From contig JAJFLH010000035.1 of the NCBI GenBank assembly GCA_021772775.1, forward strand, positions 217,154 through 281,153: 64,000 bases of DNA. Direction: 5' to 3'. The position numbers and the translations under genes were made by a program. The notes beneath the pieces are model-generated. The model ran no database searches, was not told the DNA's origin, and saw only the letters and a list, made by a program, of their open reading frames with translations. Below are positions 46,713 to 56,507 of this stretch, one piece after another. The DNA comes from Mariprofundus sp. GTDB taxonomy: Bacteria > Pseudomonadota > Zetaproteobacteria > Mariprofundales > Mariprofundaceae. Within the stretch, counting starts at the first letter, position 1. Every line of letters begins with the position of its first letter.

Positions 46713-47258
46713 TCACATCAGTAAGTCCAGCTTTTCAAGCTTGGTTTCAATGCGCATCTTCTTTTGCATCCAATCAAGCAGAACCAGGGCACGATCATTA
46801 CCACGCATCTCTACAAATACACCCTCAAAACCATTTAGTGAACTATCATGCAGTCGCACTTTATCTCCTGCTATAAATGGCGCCTCAATCGGTCTACCTA
46901 TGGCAATAAAACCTTTTTCATCGTGATTTGATCGAAGCATTTCAATCGCCACATTGGGCAGTGGCGGATAAAAGTCCCCAAAAGATACCGGAGCATGCAC
47001 ACCAACTGTGCTGCGAATTGTCGTCCAGCGCTGCTCCTCTTTTGCCAGATGTACAAACAGGTAACCAGCAAAAAATGGGCGCGGCTGCCAACTCACCTTG
47101 CGCGCATGGGTAATGCGCGCATTCACCATAGGAAGATAAACCTCGAGCCCTTGATTAAGCAACTGATCACGCGCAAGCGTCTCCTGCTTCGGCTTAGTGC
47201 GCACGCAAAACCAGAAGCGCTGCACATGGCACGTTTGTTGAATAGAGGGAGATGACAT
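46713..47258 (-). CDS. rfaH: RfaH/NusG-family antiterminator
   Basis: 181 aa. NGN domain with FWFCVRTKPKQETLARDQLL and PFFAGYLFVHL; C-terminal KOW-like part IAGDKVRLHDSSLNGFEGVFVEM. The family suppresses pausing and Rho termination in long surface-polysaccharide operons. The ops sequence lies immediately downstream of the gene, strongly linking the two. Confidence 0.85.
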   Translation of the reverse strand: MSSPSIQQTCHVQRFWFCVRTKPKQETLARDQLLNQGLEVYLPMVNARITHARKVSWQPRPFFAGYLFVHLAKEEQRWTTIRSTVGVHAPVSFGDFYPPLPNVAIEMLRSNHDEKGFIAIGRPIEAPFIAGDKVRLHDSSLNGFEGVFVEMRGNDRALVLLDWMQKKMRIETKLEKLDLLM

Positions 47259-47381
47259 TTCCTGAAGTTATCAGGCTGGAGATAAGTTGGATAGAGTAAT
47301 GAGAAGTATTTGAAAGCAACAGTACTCATTTGATGCAAGAAGAGCAAAACACACAAAGGCGATCCTGATGCCCTATCGGAT

Positions 47382-48077
47382 TCATCGTTTCTGACACACC
47401 CCAGTCGCAGCCACCCCTCGTGTAACTAATGCACAATAAAGAGCAAGCCTACCAGAAGATTTCACTGCCTTAAAAACTTCCCCTCCCCTATTCCCTTCTG
47501 CTGTGATAAAATATTCAAGAATTAGCTGACGGCTATGCGTATCAAGGTGTCGCCAAGATAACAGACTCAGCTGTATTATGGATGGCAAAGTCGCCTCCTC
47601 CCATGGCCCTGTTTTCAGAAGTTGCAGCAGAGACCTTTTAAACTCTGCATCCAGCTCCCCCAAACGCGCCTTTGACAGGGCAATATTCATCCAACCATAT
47701 GGCCATGCTGGTCGCTGCTGAGTAACTTGCCTGTAGTACGCAACCGACTTTTCTCCATAAAGCTTTATTTCATCCCATTTTTTTTCCATTCTCACACTTC
47801 GAAAATCATATACACGCCCTACTGCATTTAACATCGTTGCATTGTGTTCATTTCCATCCATCGAAGAGAGAGCAAATAACTCTAGCTCCTTCCATTCATT
47901 CAGTGTTGGTAGCTCTTTGCTCTCATACCAGTGATCCAATGTAAAATTCACATAATATTGATTGAGATAAATGAGGCCCGACAAAACAGACTTTACAGAC
48001 AAAAAAACAAGAGCCACCAACAACAATAGAGCAATAAGCCTTCGTTTATTCGTACCAAAATCGCTCTGACTACCCAT
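47382..48077 (-). CDS. VpsP-like inner-membrane protein
   Basis: ATG 48077 (MGSQSDFGTNKRR), about 231 aa; the track begins earlier in the CpsB gene. One N-terminal membrane segment (LIALLLLVALVFLSVKSV), then a helical TPR-like part (AYYRQVTQQRPAWPYGWMNIAL). Resembles VpsP-type proteins of Vibrio-like EPS loci; role unclear. Confidence 0.6.
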   Translation of the reverse strand: MGSQSDFGTNKRRLIALLLLVALVFLSVKSVLSGLIYLNQYYVNFTLDHWYESKELPTLNEWKELELFALSSMDGNEHNATMLNAVGRVYDFRSVRMEKKWDEIKLYGEKSVAYYRQVTQQRPAWPYGWMNIALSKARLGELDAEFKRSLLQLLKTGPWEEATLPSIIQLSLLSWRHLDTHSRQLILEYFITAEGNRGGEVFKAVKSSGRLALYCALVTRGVAATGVCQKR

Positions 48078-48084
48078 CACGCCT

Positions 48085-48816
48085 TCAATCATGCACAAAC
48101 ATGCCACTGACTAAAGCCAGCGGATTATCATATACAAGAGTACGAGCCCTCTCTTCCCCTATGATTAGTGCTGCGGCTAATACCGCATCAGAAAGCTGTG
48201 GTGGCCTAAACCTCAGATTATGGGCATCAGTTGCCAATAGAGTAACCCAACCCTGTTGCATCATGAATTCCGCTGCATAACGGCTGGAGTCACCAAATCG
48301 ACTCGCAAGCGAACCAGCTGTTAGCTGTAATTTACACCCCATATCTACAAACCGCCGAATCTTATTACAATTACGTATAATATCCTTATTACGTTCAGGA
48401 TGAGCAATCAAAACCCTAATCTGATGCCTATACAGCCACTGTATTAATTGCTCTGTCCCAGGTGGAATATGACTATGTGGCAATTCCAACAATATTGTTT
48501 TATTCCCGTTTAAATCAACAAACAGTGGAATATCATCATTCATCAACATTGGTAGAATTTCTGGGCAAAGACGAACCTCAGCCCCCATAGCTACACTTAA
48601 TTTAATACCCGCATCTTTTAAAGCAAGTACAAACAAATCAAAAGCTATAGAAATAGTTTCTCTGTTATTATCAAACACACCAGGCTGAATATGTGGTGTA
48701 AATACCATATGTGTAATTCCGTCAGCCACTGCATATCTTGCTAACTCCAATGATTGATTCAGATCAGTGACACCATCATCAATTCCGGGGAGCAGATGAC
48801 AATGAATATCAATCAT
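48085..48816 (-). CDS. CpsB/CapC-family tyrosine phosphatase (PHP)
   Basis: 243 aa. Metal-binding PHP signature MIDIHCHLLPGIDDGVTDLN and IAHPERNKDI. Dephosphorylates the tyrosine-rich tail of the BY-kinase to tune chain length. Lies downstream of the Wzc-type gene by 86 bases. Confidence 0.85.
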   Translation of the reverse strand: MIDIHCHLLPGIDDGVTDLNQSLELARYAVADGITHMVFTPHIQPGVFDNNRETISIAFDLFVLALKDAGIKLSVAMGAEVRLCPEILPMLMNDDIPLFVDLNGNKTILLELPHSHIPPGTEQLIQWLYRHQIRVLIAHPERNKDIIRNCNKIRRFVDMGCKLQLTAGSLASRFGDSSRYAAEFMMQQGWVTLLATDAHNLRFRPPQLSDAVLAAALIIGEERARTLVYDNPLALVSGMFVHD

Positions 48817-48902
48817 GTCTCATACGATTCGCTGCAGTACACTCCTGATGCTTAAGTAAACGAGTCGGTTCATTTACAAGCAATGTATAAACAACCACTT
48901 TT

Positions 48903-50894
48903 TCACGAATTGATTTCACTGTATCCATATTGATCATAATAACCACTGTAACCATCAGCATATTTACCGGCTTCTTGGATATTGAATTTATTAAGAATAA
49001 TACCAGTAATGGGAGCACCATATTCAAGCAGACGGTTCACACCACTCTTCACTGCTTTTTCATGTGTAGAATCAGCCTCAACAACATATACTATAGATTG
49101 AGCATATTTAGATAAAACGAGCGAATCACTGACAGCCTGCAGTGGAGGAGAATCAATCACAATGCGGTCATAATGATTTTCCAGCACAGCAATCATACTG
49201 GAAAATCGCGAAGAAGAGAGCAGCTCCAGAGGATTTGGTGGAAGCACCCCACTGGCTAACACATCTATACCAATCTGATCAATATGCTTGATACAATCCT
49301 GAAAACTGTGAGTACCCGCTACAATAGAACTAACTCCCAACTTTTCTTCGTGCAAACCAAACACCCTAGCAAGCGATGGACGTCTAAGATCGGCTCCTAT
49401 AAGAAGCACCCTCTCCATCTGGCCCATTGCTATGGCGAGGTTACACGAAACAACCGTTTTCCCTTCCCCTGGCACCGATGAAGTCACCAAAATAACCTTA
49501 TGAGGGTTATCTAAACTAGATAGCACCAAACCCGTACGGATCGTACGCATAGCTTCAGAAAAAGATGTCAACTTTGGATCAAGCATCGCAAAAGCCTGTT
49601 CTTTTCTATTCATTCTATTTCCCTTCACGAGAGGTAGTAGGCCAAGAACAGGCAGGTTTAACCTCTCCTCAAGGTCGCCAGTGCTTTTAAATGTCTTATC
49701 TAACGCTTCATACAAAAAAGACAACAACACAGCAAACATGAGGCTCGCAAAGAAAACCATCATGACAATTGATCTCTTATTAGGCTTAAATGGACTTCTT
49801 GGTGTCACCGCAGCATCTGTAATTCGCGCATTTACCCTTTCAAGTTCCATAGATTGAGCCGCTTCCTTCAGACCATTCAAGAAAGTTTCATACAGTTTTC
49901 TGTAGCTATCCACATTCCCTTGTAGTTCACGTAACCTCACAGCCTTCCGACCAATAGAATGAATTTTTTCCTCCATCCTCGCCCGTGAGCTTTCTGCCTC
50001 CACCATCTCTGATTGAGCCGCAATCAATTTGGGGTGCCTAGGGCCATATACATCACTTAATTCTTTATATTTAGTACGGGCTATTAAAAGCCTGGAGGTA
50101 TGTTCTTGCAACTCCTTTTCAGCCAATGTACCAACACCTTGAACATCAATTAAGCCATGGCGCTCCCTGTATGTCTGAAGCAGCTGATCCGATTCTTGCA
50201 AGTTTTTTTTCAGCACCAGCAGACGGTGCTCCATCCAAGCCGTGGACGAACGACTCACCTCAGCACGTGCAGAACGAAGGTCACTTATATAGGCTTGAAC
50301 TATTCCATTGGCAATATCTGCAGCCAATTTAGAGCTAGTTGATTGATAAGTCACTTGAATCAACTGAGTCTCTGGAATCAGTCTAACCGACATTCCACCC
50401 TGTATTTTGAGAATATATCCATCCATCAGAGTTGCTGGATCGGGTTGTTGATTCACTATCCCCGACTTAGGCGTCAATGCAAACCATTTCGTCATTGATG
50501 ATAAAAAATAGCCCGGTTTTTCTTTTACCCCAACAAAATCAGCAGAGTTTGCCAAATTCAAATCGACAATGACTTTTTCAGCCAGATGACGAGACTTCAA
50601 AATTTCCAACTGGGTCAAATAATACTCTTTAGCTTGACTGCGGAACCTTATCATAGACTCCAGAGAAAAACTTTTTTGCCGTTCAGGCTCAATCAAAATA
50701 GTAGCTGTCGCCTTGTAAACAGGCACCATAGAATAAACGATCAAACTAGCAACAAAGGTCACAAGAGTCGCAAATAAAACAATACTCCACTTACGACGCT
50801 TAATGACCTTAAGGTATTGAGTAAGATCTAAGTCTGCTTCCGCAAAGCCATCCTGCATCTGCTGACTTTGTTTCCATCCTCCAGCATCAGACAT
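48903..50894 (-). CDS. Wzc-type polysaccharide copolymerase/tyrosine autokinase
   Basis: 663 aa. Wzz-like N-terminal periplasmic domain with flanking membrane helices (about residues 38-60 and 390-412), coiled coil in between, then a BY-kinase with Walker A SVPGEGKT, A-prime LLIGADLRRP and Walker B IVIDSPP. The A-prime motif has Gly where Asp is usual. A Tyr-rich tail (YADGYSGYYDQYGYSE) is the autophosphorylation site. TAATG overlap with the wza-like gene upstream. Confidence 0.9.
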   Translation of the reverse strand: MSDAGGWKQSQQMQDGFAEADLDLTQYLKVIKRRKWSIVLFATLVTFVASLIVYSMVPVYKATATILIEPERQKSFSLESMIRFRSQAKEYYLTQLEILKSRHLAEKVIVDLNLANSADFVGVKEKPGYFLSSMTKWFALTPKSGIVNQQPDPATLMDGYILKIQGGMSVRLIPETQLIQVTYQSTSSKLAADIANGIVQAYISDLRSARAEVSRSSTAWMEHRLLVLKKNLQESDQLLQTYRERHGLIDVQGVGTLAEKELQEHTSRLLIARTKYKELSDVYGPRHPKLIAAQSEMVEAESSRARMEEKIHSIGRKAVRLRELQGNVDSYRKLYETFLNGLKEAAQSMELERVNARITDAAVTPRSPFKPNKRSIVMMVFFASLMFAVLLSFLYEALDKTFKSTGDLEERLNLPVLGLLPLVKGNRMNRKEQAFAMLDPKLTSFSEAMRTIRTGLVLSSLDNPHKVILVTSSVPGEGKTVVSCNLAIAMGQMERVLLIGADLRRPSLARVFGLHEEKLGVSSIVAGTHSFQDCIKHIDQIGIDVLASGVLPPNPLELLSSSRFSSMIAVLENHYDRIVIDSPPLQAVSDSLVLSKYAQSIVYVVEADSTHEKAVKSGVNRLLEYGAPITGIILNKFNIQEAGKYADGYSGYYDQYGYSEINS

Positions 50895-51745
50895 TAGAAA
50901 AAACCTTCCTTTGAAGTAATCACATCGCCCGGTAAGACTTCACCATTAAGGTCTTTAACATGGATCGTTTTTTTCCCCCGCCCCTCATGAATCACATATA
51001 CCTTATCCTCATTTGACTTATCTTTCAGCCCACCAGCCATTGAAATTGCCATACGATATGTTATGCCCGGTTGATAAGAATATTTCCCTGGGCTTTTCAC
51101 TTCACCATTCACAAAGAAGAAACTCTTCTCAATCGTAAGCGTATCCCCCGGTATCATCCGTTCGCCTAGCGAAGCGTGCACCCCCTCACCAGTCGCATAA
51201 GCACTATGAATCAAAAAAATTTTATTTCTGTCAGCATCCACAGTAAAACCACCAGCAAGCGAAATTGCCTTTCGCACAGTCAGCTCAGGCTGATAAGGAT
51301 AAGCCCCAGGGTTATTCACTTCACCATTCACATAAAATGGTCGATACTCCTCTATTGTCACGCGCACCTGTGGATTAACCAAATAACCATTGGATAGATC
51401 ACCAGCTATCTTCCTCTCTAAACCAGGAAGCGTCATACCGATAACATGAATTTCACCAAGAAATGGATAACGAACATCGCCCGAAGCCCCTAAACGCACC
51501 TCAACATCCATATCGGGCTGTCCAAATACATGGATCTTAATTTTATCACCCGAACCAAGCTGATATTCATTAGTGCTACTATCTAGTGGTATATATTTTT
51601 CCTGATCTCCATCCCTGCCTAAAACTTCACCCACACTTTCATCTAAAAAGTCATCAACGACCGACACTTCGTTGGAAAAGGCAGAATAGCTAAAAAACGA
51701 GAGGCAACAGAGCAGGATAACCAGCCAGCCAGTATATTTATTCAT
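50894..51745 (-). CDS. Wza-like polysaccharide export protein
   Basis: ATG 51745 (AAGGAAGG upstream) gives about 283 aa. Signal peptide MNKYTGWLVILLCCLSFFSYSAFS without an obvious lipobox, then the Poly_export domain (YQLGSGDKIKIHVFGQPDM) and two SLBB domains (PFYVNGEVNNPGAYPYQPELTVR; FFFVNGEVKSPGKYSYQPGITYR). Outer-membrane channel partner of the Wzc-type protein. Confidence 0.85.
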   Translation of the reverse strand: MNKYTGWLVILLCCLSFFSYSAFSNEVSVVDDFLDESVGEVLGRDGDQEKYIPLDSSTNEYQLGSGDKIKIHVFGQPDMDVEVRLGASGDVRYPFLGEIHVIGMTLPGLERKIAGDLSNGYLVNPQVRVTIEEYRPFYVNGEVNNPGAYPYQPELTVRKAISLAGGFTVDADRNKIFLIHSAYATGEGVHASLGERMIPGDTLTIEKSFFFVNGEVKSPGKYSYQPGITYRMAISMAGGLKDKSNEDKVYVIHEGRGKKTIHVKDLNGEVLPGDVITSKEGFF

Positions 51746-51875
51746 CCAACCTTCCTTAACAACTTCATATATACGCTTGTGAATCACAATTAAGCACAGA
51801 ACATGCCAGAACAAATATCATACAGTCATCACTTCATGAAAAAAGACACAACCCGCCAGCAACCGGAATAGGGGA

Positions 51876-53081
51876 TCACATAGTTCCTGTTAGATCTAGT
51901 GAGAAAATATGCTGACGATAAACTGGTTTGGCAACTCCTCCCACAGCTAGGTCAGAAGTCCTATTGGAAAAATTATAACCTCCACCAATCCTAAGCCAAC
52001 GACGTACCTTATAATCCAGACCAACAGAGGCATGCCACATCGTTTCCTTGTGACTAAAGTTTGTAAAACCAGCAACTGCAGTAGAGTTATATTTAGTGAT
52101 ATCATAACCAATTGAGGTACTATGTTTTAAAGCTCCAGACCAGACATGATCCCACGAAAGACTATTCGCATTAGAAACAGTATAACCAAACTCAGCCTCA
52201 CTTCCCACAGCTGTATTTGAACTATTAATACTCAACGTTGAATCACTTCTAGGAAGCCAGCTAGCACCAAGTTCCCAGCTAAAAATGCCTCCCCCAGCTA
52301 TTTGCTTATATGAGGTCGATGAATAACCAAGTCGTAAACGACCTGTTGTTTTAGATTTATTGTCCCAATCAAGTCCGAGGTAATAAGCTTGCCCAGTATT
52401 ATCCAATTTATTTAGAGCATAGATAAAGTTATTGCTAATATAACGCGCCTCAAACAGTGCTCGACCTTTAGTACGAACCGGGAATGATAAGGCAAAGCCT
52501 GCTTTCATCGTATCTACATCACCATCTTTACCACGATTCAAATCATCATATCGTTTCGTGGAAAGACCACCAGACAAAGCAATAATTCCACGTATCCCAT
52601 AACTTACCTCTCCTTCCAGACTGGAGGTTGTTAACTTATCCGGTAACACAATTGCAGGAGCCCCTAAAACCTGATCTACAGTTTTTAATTCATTTGTTTT
52701 TTTGTAATCAACATAGCCTCTGGTGTTAAGTCGTTTTGATAATTTAAAAGCACCATCGAGAGCAATTGATTGACTTGTAGTATCTGCTTTACTGACACTT
52801 TTATGCATGGTTTTATCAAACTGATAATGAACACTAACATCACTTGAATCAGTGTGGGTACCAATTTCCAAAGATGGGCTAATCGTTGAGATTAAACTAC
52901 TAGTCTTTGCACTTGTAGTATCAGCCGAAAAAACATTACTGTTATACTCTTCTCTCACATCCAAAGCCGGATATATTTTCAACCCGCCAAAAAGAACGGG
53001 AACCGGCTCCTGAGCTGCGGCCTCAGCCGCCCCCAGAAAAACAAAATTTAACAAAACGAGCACACAAAAACGACGCTTCAT
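51876..53081 (-). CDS. Outer-membrane beta-barrel protein (EPS-associated)
   Basis: ATG 53081 with GGAG gives about 401 aa. Signal peptide MKRRFCVLVLLNFVFLGAAEA, then alternating polar/aromatic strands typical of a BBP2-like barrel, ending HIFSLDLTGTM. Likely part of the EPS outer-membrane export route, like EpsL-type proteins. First gene after a 290-bp gap. Confidence 0.7.
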   Translation of the reverse strand: MKRRFCVLVLLNFVFLGAAEAAAQEPVPVLFGGLKIYPALDVREEYNSNVFSADTTSAKTSSLISTISPSLEIGTHTDSSDVSVHYQFDKTMHKSVSKADTTSQSIALDGAFKLSKRLNTRGYVDYKKTNELKTVDQVLGAPAIVLPDKLTTSSLEGEVSYGIRGIIALSGGLSTKRYDDLNRGKDGDVDTMKAGFALSFPVRTKGRALFEARYISNNFIYALNKLDNTGQAYYLGLDWDNKSKTTGRLRLGYSSTSYKQIAGGGIFSWELGASWLPRSDSTLSINSSNTAVGSEAEFGYTVSNANSLSWDHVWSGALKHSTSIGYDITKYNSTAVAGFTNFSHKETMWHASVGLDYKVRRWLRIGGGYNFSNRTSDLAVGGVAKPVYRQHIFSLDLTGTM

Positions 53082-53372
53082 CTTTCTCCCCAATACCAAA
53101 TAGCTGACGAACCTTACACAATTAATTATAAAGATACTACTCACCGCATATGGAAAAAAACCATTTTATTCTCCTGACATTCCAATAAGATCCAACCAGA
53201 GAGAATCATCACTTTTTTCATTCTTCTCAGTATAGATCAAAATAACATTAATTGTATGAAAAAACTCCAACTAATATTATATCAATCTTAAATCAAAGCT
53301 GCCCTATATCATATGAGGATTCCTACATTGAGCTACTACCAGCAAGAACAAGGCATGCCGTAAACAAACGCC
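53082..53372. other. Intergenic stretch upstream of the barrel gene
   Basis: About 290 bases, AT-rich, with no gene recognised; probably holds the promoter of the export genes on the minus strand, but I cannot fix its boxes. Confidence 0.4.
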
Positions 53373-54524
53373 TTAATTTTTTTCTATAGCATCAATCTTA
53401 CGATACCGAGCAGATCGTTTCATTCGCTCTTTAAACCCACCTTGAATAATGTGTACATTAACCATTTTAGCAACATGCTTCACTGTACACCAAATAACCC
53501 CAAATAAAGTCATAGCCCCATATAATCGGCGAACTCTTCCAGGTGAGAACTCCGACCGAAGCGACTCAAACCATCCCAGCCTCACCCCTGTCCGACTTAA
53601 AGCTCGATCTAAAAATTTACTCGCATTAAAACCTTCATCGGTAATCGGATTATCCAAAAAGAATAGAGAGTTAACACTTTCTAGATAAGCTTGGTATACA
53701 TCACCATACCCCTCCATCCCATCTTCAATGAACTTCCAGTCAATTTGATGACGGTACTTATATGTCAATATAGCGAAGTGATGCATCTGCCGCAGATCAA
53801 GCTGACAATAATCAAAACATTTATTATCAAGCTGGCAATGTAGAATATTATGCATAATTTGATGCTCAACACATAAAACCTGCACAGCCACGCTCTCTCC
53901 CCATAGACTAATATTCACAGAGTGATCAATGAGTGATGAGCTCTTTAGAAGAGCACCTCCGGTTTTGGATAACAGCTTATGATGAATCTCCAAAGCGGCA
54001 AGTTCATCATCATGATAGAGTCTGGGTAAATGTTTATCTGAAGGCTCAGAAGGAACGTCAGCATTAAAGTAGCCTGCACTTTTTATAACTTCATCAGCAG
54101 CATCCAATTCATCATCCGCAACAAGAAAATCGATATCAAGCATTGAACGACAGCCTTGATCACTAAACAGGTTTTCTGCCAGCGAGCCAATGCCTTTTAG
54201 CAAAACAGGTCTAATATTCTGCCTATTCAACATCGAGGAAACAGAGTGCATCTGCTGTAGCAGCTTCTGATTACGTATATCATTATGCCGATGAACCTCA
54301 CAAAGGAAACCAGCTAACTTTGCATCAACCTTATCCAACAACCCCTTATCCCTAAGTGAGACAAACAAAGCAGGTGTTAATAAAAAATAATTAGACAACG
54401 CAATAATCTTTAACCATTGCTTTTCGCACGGCAACCTATCTTTCAAACCCTCACTATTATTGGCGGGACTAAGACAAGCGCAAAGAAATCGAACACTCTC
54501 CCCATGACTGATTGATGGCTTCAC
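53373..54524 (-). CDS. Uncharacterised nucleotidyltransferase (NTP_transf_5 type)
   Basis: 383 aa. The core shows IRPVLLKGIGSLAENLF, then SMLDIDFLVADDELD and a following helix with HLPRLYHDDELAALEIHHKL, matching the NTP_transf_5-like family. Such genes accompany HprK-like kinases in lasso-peptide and related loci. It overlaps the kinase gene as ATGA, so both are translated together. Confidence 0.7.
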   Translation of the reverse strand: MKPSISHGESVRFLCACLSPANNSEGLKDRLPCEKQWLKIIALSNYFLLTPALFVSLRDKGLLDKVDAKLAGFLCEVHRHNDIRNQKLLQQMHSVSSMLNRQNIRPVLLKGIGSLAENLFSDQGCRSMLDIDFLVADDELDAADEVIKSAGYFNADVPSEPSDKHLPRLYHDDELAALEIHHKLLSKTGGALLKSSSLIDHSVNISLWGESVAVQVLCVEHQIMHNILHCQLDNKCFDYCQLDLRQMHHFAILTYKYRHQIDWKFIEDGMEGYGDVYQAYLESVNSLFFLDNPITDEGFNASKFLDRALSRTGVRLGWFESLRSEFSPGRVRRLYGAMTLFGVIWCTVKHVAKMVNVHIIQGGFKERMKRSARYRKIDAIEKN

Positions 54525-55675
54525 GATAGCCCTTCAATAGCTTCAATAGCTTGATCAAAATGCTGATAACTTAATTGATAAGCATCCAAGCCAGCCAGCC
54601 AGTTCAATATTGATTCTGCTTTTCCTACACCCAGTTCATCCTGAATTTGATAACCACAGGTATCAAGTTTTGCCAAAGCTGCCAGCACTGTTAAGGGCTT
54701 AAGCTCGCCAGCACAATCATCACAGAGCCGCGGGAAAATAATATGCGTTGCAAATATTCTTTTTTTTTCGCCCCTCTCTACCATTGGCGGCATTATATAA
54801 CGTATCGCCTGCCCATCAAAACGACAGTGAATCGATGATTCTTTCAATTCAGGATATAATGATTGTAATAGTGACCAACTCCCCTGCTTAAGGGTAATCG
54901 GCATCGGTATGGAATAGACACCCAAATCATTCAGATTAACCACTGTAACCTCATCAGATAGCAGCTGATATCCCTGTTTAAGCAGAGCTGACGTTAATGT
55001 GCTTTTCCCAGCTCCGGAAACACCAGGCAATAGCACACAGAGATCATTTTTATATAGTGCCGCCGAATGTATAGTCAGCAAATATGGGAGACGCTGATAT
55101 GCCACCGTTCGCATATAGTCCAACAAAAAGGGAAAAAGCTGTAAAAAGGGCAGCGCATGATGCAACTCTTTACCATTGCTCAATACCGTAATCATCTCTT
55201 CGTTCGGAACAAACTCAAATATAATCTCTGGTATAAACTCAACTTCAATACATTCAATATGGACCAGCTCTGCATAAATAGCATCCAAGCAGAGGTCAGA
55301 CCCTGAACTAATTTGAAAACAGGTCCCGAGAAGCTTATAACACTTACCATCCACACGCGATAATGGCAACGAATCAGGATAATCTATTGCAGCAACATAA
55401 CCAACTGCGTTCGATAGAAACCTACTATTTAAAATCCTTTCACAGTAATTCAATACTGTTAAAATATCATTTTTTTTCTCTTCAGGACAGTCAGCCATAA
55501 TCTCTTCAACACTTTCACCCTGCTCTAAACGCAAAAAAATATTCGCCGAGACCCCCTCAAATCCATACAGAGTATCGCTATATTTTGAATGGACAGCAAG
55601 ACCTTGATTGTGAAGAAAAATTGTAATTCCAGAAACCGAAGACGGTAATCGTTGCCATGGTAACTCATCGTTCAT
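54521..55675 (-). CDS. PqqD-like domain fused to HprK-type serine kinase
   Basis: 384 aa. Residues 25-95 resemble a PqqD peptide-binding domain (GVSANIFLRLEQGESVEEIM). Residues 190-340 contain the P-loop [20 protein letters not shown] and QLLSDEVTVV, as in HPr kinase relatives. In lasso-peptide systems such kinases phosphorylate the precursor's C-terminal serine. The immediate neighbour encodes a small peptide, so peptide modification is a reasonable guess; EPS regulation is an alternative. Confidence 0.75.
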   Translation of the reverse strand: MNDELPWQRLPSSVSGITIFLHNQGLAVHSKYSDTLYGFEGVSANIFLRLEQGESVEEIMADCPEEKKNDILTVLNYCERILNSRFLSNAVGYVAAIDYPDSLPLSRVDGKCYKLLGTCFQISSGSDLCLDAIYAELVHIECIEVEFIPEIIFEFVPNEEMITVLSNGKELHHALPFLQLFPFLLDYMRTVAYQRLPYLLTIHSAALYKNDLCVLLPGVSGAGKSTLTSALLKQGYQLLSDEVTVVNLNDLGVYSIPMPITLKQGSWSLLQSLYPELKESSIHCRFDGQAIRYIMPPMVERGEKKRIFATHIIFPRLCDDCAGELKPLTVLAALAKLDTCGYQIQDELGVGKAESILNWLAGLDAYQLSYQHFDQAIEAIEGLS

Positions 55676-55788
55676 ATTGATTCGTTAACCACCTTTTTTT
55701 ATCGCGAGAACGACTCTTCAATAGCAAATCCAAAAATTTTAGTTATATTCCCCCCCCTACTTGATGAGGGCCACCACTTAAACTCCAA

Positions 55789-56001
55789 TTACAAAAGCCC
55801 ACCAGGTAGAGCATCTGGACCAGACACCGCAGCAGCAGAGCGCTTAGGCGACATCAATACATACATACCTATTGGAGCCACTACAGCATAATTACCAAAT
55901 TTTTTAATAAGCTCACGCTTTCGCTGACCTGCTTCTGTCAGGGCCTCTTTACTTTCACCAGGAGCGACCTTATTTTCAGTTGATTGTTTATCTTCTTTCA
56001 T
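55789..56001 (-). CDS. 70-aa peptide, possible modified precursor
   Basis: Well-defined start with AAGGAG. The N-terminal 28 residues are charged (MKEDKQSTENKVAPGESKEA), then RKRELIKKFGNYAVVAPIGMYVLM, a hydrophobic stretch, and a Ser/Gly/Ala-rich C-terminus SAAAVSGPDALPGGLL. I recall small proteins with a LIKKxGxYA-like pattern near HprK-related kinases. Could instead be a single-span membrane protein. Confidence 0.6.
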   Translation of the reverse strand: MKEDKQSTENKVAPGESKEALTEAGQRKRELIKKFGNYAVVAPIGMYVLMSPKRSAAAVSGPDALPGGLL

Positions 56002-56014
56002 AGTTGCTCCTTAA

Positions 56015-56482
56015 TCATAACGTTGTATCACTTGCTACAGATGAATAAACATTGATTCGAACCGATGAGTTATAACTGTGCAAATGCACTTTATTCAGAT
56101 CATAAGCCCTGAGCCAATATGTATAGGTAACATTCTGAGTTAAAGCAGTATCAAAAAATCTAAACTTGCCCCCTGGAATAGTGTGAAGATTACTATAGCC
56201 ATTATCTCCTAGAACTTCCAACTCATAATAGGCAACTACCGTACTGAGTCGTGCCCAATCCAACTGCGCACTGTTTCCACTTTTCAAAATTATACTCAAA
56301 GGGTGAACCGTAACTGTTTGCGCTACAGCTCCCGCAGCAACATTAGTTGCAGTAGCCGCATTAGTTATAGCACTTGTAGTCGAAACAAGGTTAGTCGGGC
56401 CTGCATCACTGGCCCCCTGAGAGCACCCAGCCAACAACCATAGCGATAGTATAAAAGCTAACAATAAAGTTTCTTTCTTCAT
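56015..56482 (-). CDS. Lipoprotein with Fn3-like domain
   Basis: 155 aa, signal peptide LLLAFILSLWLLAGC with a lipobox (LAGC). The mature protein has a Thr/Ala-rich linker, then a fibronectin-III-like segment (LDWARLSTVVAYYELEVLG ... YTYWLRAYDLNKVHL). Outer surface or periplasmic. Adjacent to the peptide gene and two secreted proteins. Confidence 0.7.
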   Translation of the reverse strand: MKKETLLLAFILSLWLLAGCSQGASDAGPTNLVSTTSAITNAATATNVAAGAVAQTVTVHPLSIILKSGNSAQLDWARLSTVVAYYELEVLGDNGYSNLHTIPGGKFRFFDTALTQNVTYTYWLRAYDLNKVHLHSYNSSVRINVYSSVASDTTL

Positions 56483-56507
56483 TTCTATTCTCCTTCAACA
56501 GTGATGA

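Noticed and set aside
48809-49027. 72-aa minus-strand ORF in the track
   Set aside because: It overlaps the end of the Wzc-type gene in another frame and lacks a ribosome site; judged a shadow ORF.
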